A DNA stretch of 14,563 bases from Candidatus Nanohalarchaeota archaeon (lineage in GTDB: Archaea; EX4484-52; B79-G9), in contig JAUVEK010000020.1 of assembly GCA_030594795.1 (NCBI GenBank), positions 1 to 14,563 on the forward strand. Direction: 5' to 3'. The position numbers and the translations under genes were made by a program. The notes beneath the pieces were generated by a model that saw nothing but the letters and a program-made list of their open reading frames with translations, was not told where the DNA came from and did no database searches. Shown one piece after another: positions 13,099-14,563 of the stretch. Position 1 is the stretch's first letter; each line of letters opens with the position of its first letter.

Positions 13099-14409
13099 AT
13101 GAAAGGCATAAGCATAGCAATATTTGGATTTTTAACAATAGGTCTTGCCATAGCAGGCCTGATATGGGTACAGTACAATGCCAATTTAGGTATTCGTGAA
13201 AGGATAAGTTCCAGTGAGAATCTTGTATTTTTGAGGCTAAACCAGGAATCAGAAAAAACCCACTCTTATGTTGAGTCATCCCTTGGACTCTCAGCTCGTC
13301 ATGCCCTGAGCACAGTTGCAAAAGGAGGCGGCTCGCGCAACAATAATACCCGATACTGGCAATGCACAACTGCGCAGGTGCCCGCTGTGGGTGAAATGCT
13401 GGTTAATATTGATGATAATACCCTGAAATTGCTGAATGCATATATTTCTTCAGTTGAAGAAAACAGTGAGTCTCTGGTGGATATAGAGCCAATGTCATGT
13501 GTAAACACAGGATATTCACCGGATAAAAATATGATAATCATCAGGGCAGACGGATTCAATTTCAGGATAAGCGACAGCAGCACATTTATGAGCACCGGTG
13601 CGGCTGTCATTGAAAAAAACATAGGGCCAACCAATTTCTGGTACGACTATGCTATATTGAAAAACTGGGTTGAAAGCGATGAGGTCAAAAAGAGCATTGA
13701 AAAAAAGCTCAATGATGGTAATATAGCACCAAAAGGGCTGAATTACGAATCATGTTCATGTAGCGGCTCCCAATGCCCTGATGCAGAAAATATATTAAAC
13801 ATGATATATCCCTGCTGGGAAAAGAGGATAAAAGACATTGCAGAAGATAGTATAGATGAAGCAATAGCCCGTCTGGTAAATGATAACAAGTACTTTGGTG
13901 GAAAAAATCTCAACTGCTACCCTGAGATAAAGTGTATTTCTGCAAAGAAGCCCATTATAGTAAATGAAAAGGCAGGAACCTATACGTCCTCCGGATGCTG
14001 CAGCGCCGTCTGCACGAACTGTGCAAAGGATGCATGTGCCATCACCAGAACAGCGAAGATTTGCGAGGGTGTATCTGCTGAATCTATCTGCGAAAAGCCG
14101 GATTGCGGGGAAGAAGCAGGCAGCGTTCCCAAAAATCATTGCACAATCTCCACCCAAAAACACATGATGGCTGCGGGCAGCGACACTCCCGATAAAGAAA
14201 AAGAAGTTTGTGAGACCTGCTGCGCCATAAGTTTCGGCCTGATATACGATACCGCTGTGGACTTTACATTGATATGCCACGACACATCAAGCATAATAGC
14301 AGCATCTAATGGAATAGAGCCCCTTAAGTGGCAAATAAACCTTTACATCACCGCGACCAGCACAGCCGGAGCCGGTTACAGTCCCTATGAAAGCGCAGGA
14401 TGCGCCTGA
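13099..14409 (+). CDS. Large single-span surface protein with prepilin-like N-terminus and Cys-rich C-terminal half
   Basis: The 436-residue product begins MKGISIAIFGFLTIGLAI, a very short basic N-terminus plus a hydrophobic helix, compatible with cleavage after Gly 3. A region without many cysteines follows (about 30-210), with an Ile-rich beta core (MIIIRADGFNFRI). The second half has many Cys (SCSCSGSQC, GCCSAVCTNCAKDAC, CETCCAISFG), suggesting dense disulfide bonding or metal binding. The last part (about 375-436) is again beta-like. I do not recognise the family. Because it closes a run of pilin-like genes and is much longer than a pilin, it could be a tip adhesin or assembly scaffold, but that is inference. 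The helix could also be a plain membrane anchor. Confidence 0.65.
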   Translation: MKGISIAIFGFLTIGLAIAGLIWVQYNANLGIRERISSSENLVFLRLNQESEKTHSYVESSLGLSARHALSTVAKGGGSRNNNTRYWQCTTAQVPAVGEMLVNIDDNTLKLLNAYISSVEENSESLVDIEPMSCVNTGYSPDKNMIIIRADGFNFRISDSSTFMSTGAAVIEKNIGPTNFWYDYAILKNWVESDEVKKSIEKKLNDGNIAPKGLNYESCSCSGSQCPDAENILNMIYPCWEKRIKDIAEDSIDEAIARLVNDNKYFGGKNLNCYPEIKCISAKKPIIVNEKAGTYTSSGCCSAVCTNCAKDACAITRTAKICEGVSAESICEKPDCGEEAGSVPKNHCTISTQKHMMAAGSDTPDKEKEVCETCCAISFGLIYDTAVDFTLICHDTSSIIAASNGIEPLKWQINLYITATSTAGAGYSPYESAGCA

Positions 14410-14454
14410 CTCACAAAAAGCAAAAAATCAGGCAAAGAGGCATTTTCAATAAAA

Positions 14455-14465
14455 GATATATATTA
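14455..14465 (+). promoter_or_regulatory. TATA-like box before the last gene
   Basis: The run gatatatatta ends 20 nt before ATG 14485, matching the spacing of the other candidate promoters in the window. Confidence 0.4.
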
Positions 14466-14484
14466 ACAACGACATAATAAACAT

Positions 14485-14563
14485 ATGCCTGCAATGAACG
14501 TAATGCTGAACAACGTGGTTAACCGCGTAAACGACAACAGCAAAAGAATAAGGGAACTTGAGG
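14485..14563 (+). CDS. N-terminal fragment of a gene cut by the window edge
   Basis: An open frame from ATG 14485 runs off the end and encodes MPAMNVMLNNVV followed by NRVNDNSKRIRELE. ATG 14494 is an alternative start. There is no signal peptide; the visible part is helical with Leu/Val/Ile spacing that suggests a coiled coil, so the protein is likely cytoplasmic and different in kind from the surface proteins upstream. Only 26 residues are visible, so no function can be given. Confidence 0.5.
   Translation, partial: MPAMNVMLNNVVNRVNDNSKRIRELE

Overview
The window reads as archaeal DNA, and a small-genome (DPANN-type) archaeon is my best guess. The evidence is an archaeal-type FAD synthetase (RibL), AT-rich TATA-like boxes about 20-40 nt upstream of the first gene of nearly every transcription unit, very short leaders, several proteins with prepilin-like (class III) N-termini, and many secreted Cys/Asp-rich proteins carrying N-glycosylation sequons. 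All genes are on the + strand. No mobile element, CRISPR array, tRNA or rRNA was seen. The lineage call is an inference; no phylogenetic marker other than RibL is present.

Layout. (1) 1-267: C-terminal end of a small protein, possibly pilin-like. (2) 310-771: ribL, the only housekeeping gene. (3) 829-11209: a surface/secretome locus built from three consecutive pairs, each a large secreted enzyme with a Cys nucleophile followed at once by a single-span, Cys-rich membrane protein. Pair A is a C25 gingipain/caspase-like peptidase (829-3147) plus a membrane protein (3153-4031). Pair B is a transglutaminase-like enzyme (4346-6283) plus a membrane protein (6297-7385), followed by a pilin-like protein with a PKD domain (7382-8170). 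Pair C is a papain-like C1 peptidase (8268-10532) plus a DUF333 membrane protein (10529-11209). (4) 11288-14409: four consecutive genes for proteins with pilin-like or single-span N-termini, most with extracellular cysteines. (5) 14485-end: start of another gene.

Main discovery. The enzymes of pairs A and B share promoter, signal peptide and a 420-residue Cys-rich, sequon-rich front half over about 1.3 kb without any net indel. At exactly residue 420 they switch to unrelated catalytic domains: a His/Cys caspase-fold protease in one, a Cys-His-Asp transglutaminase fold in the other. This is a 'constant carrier, exchangeable effector' architecture, as in polymorphic toxin systems, but here with extracellular cysteine enzymes. 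Pair C repeats the logic with a different carrier (a 56-residue tandem repeat plus PKD/Ig domains) and a third enzyme family. The membrane partners of B and C share a C-terminal Cys-rich/transmembrane/basic-tail cassette. In C the cytoplasmic tail is cut by a TAG codon, with the lost tail still readable beyond it.

Inferred working model: a modular cell-surface proteolysis or cross-linking system displayed on or through the envelope, with dedicated membrane partners (anchor, chaperone or inhibitor) and possibly a pilus-like fibre. Function in host attachment, predation or envelope remodelling is a hypothesis only. The 314-nt gap between pairs A and B contains a possible structured RNA.
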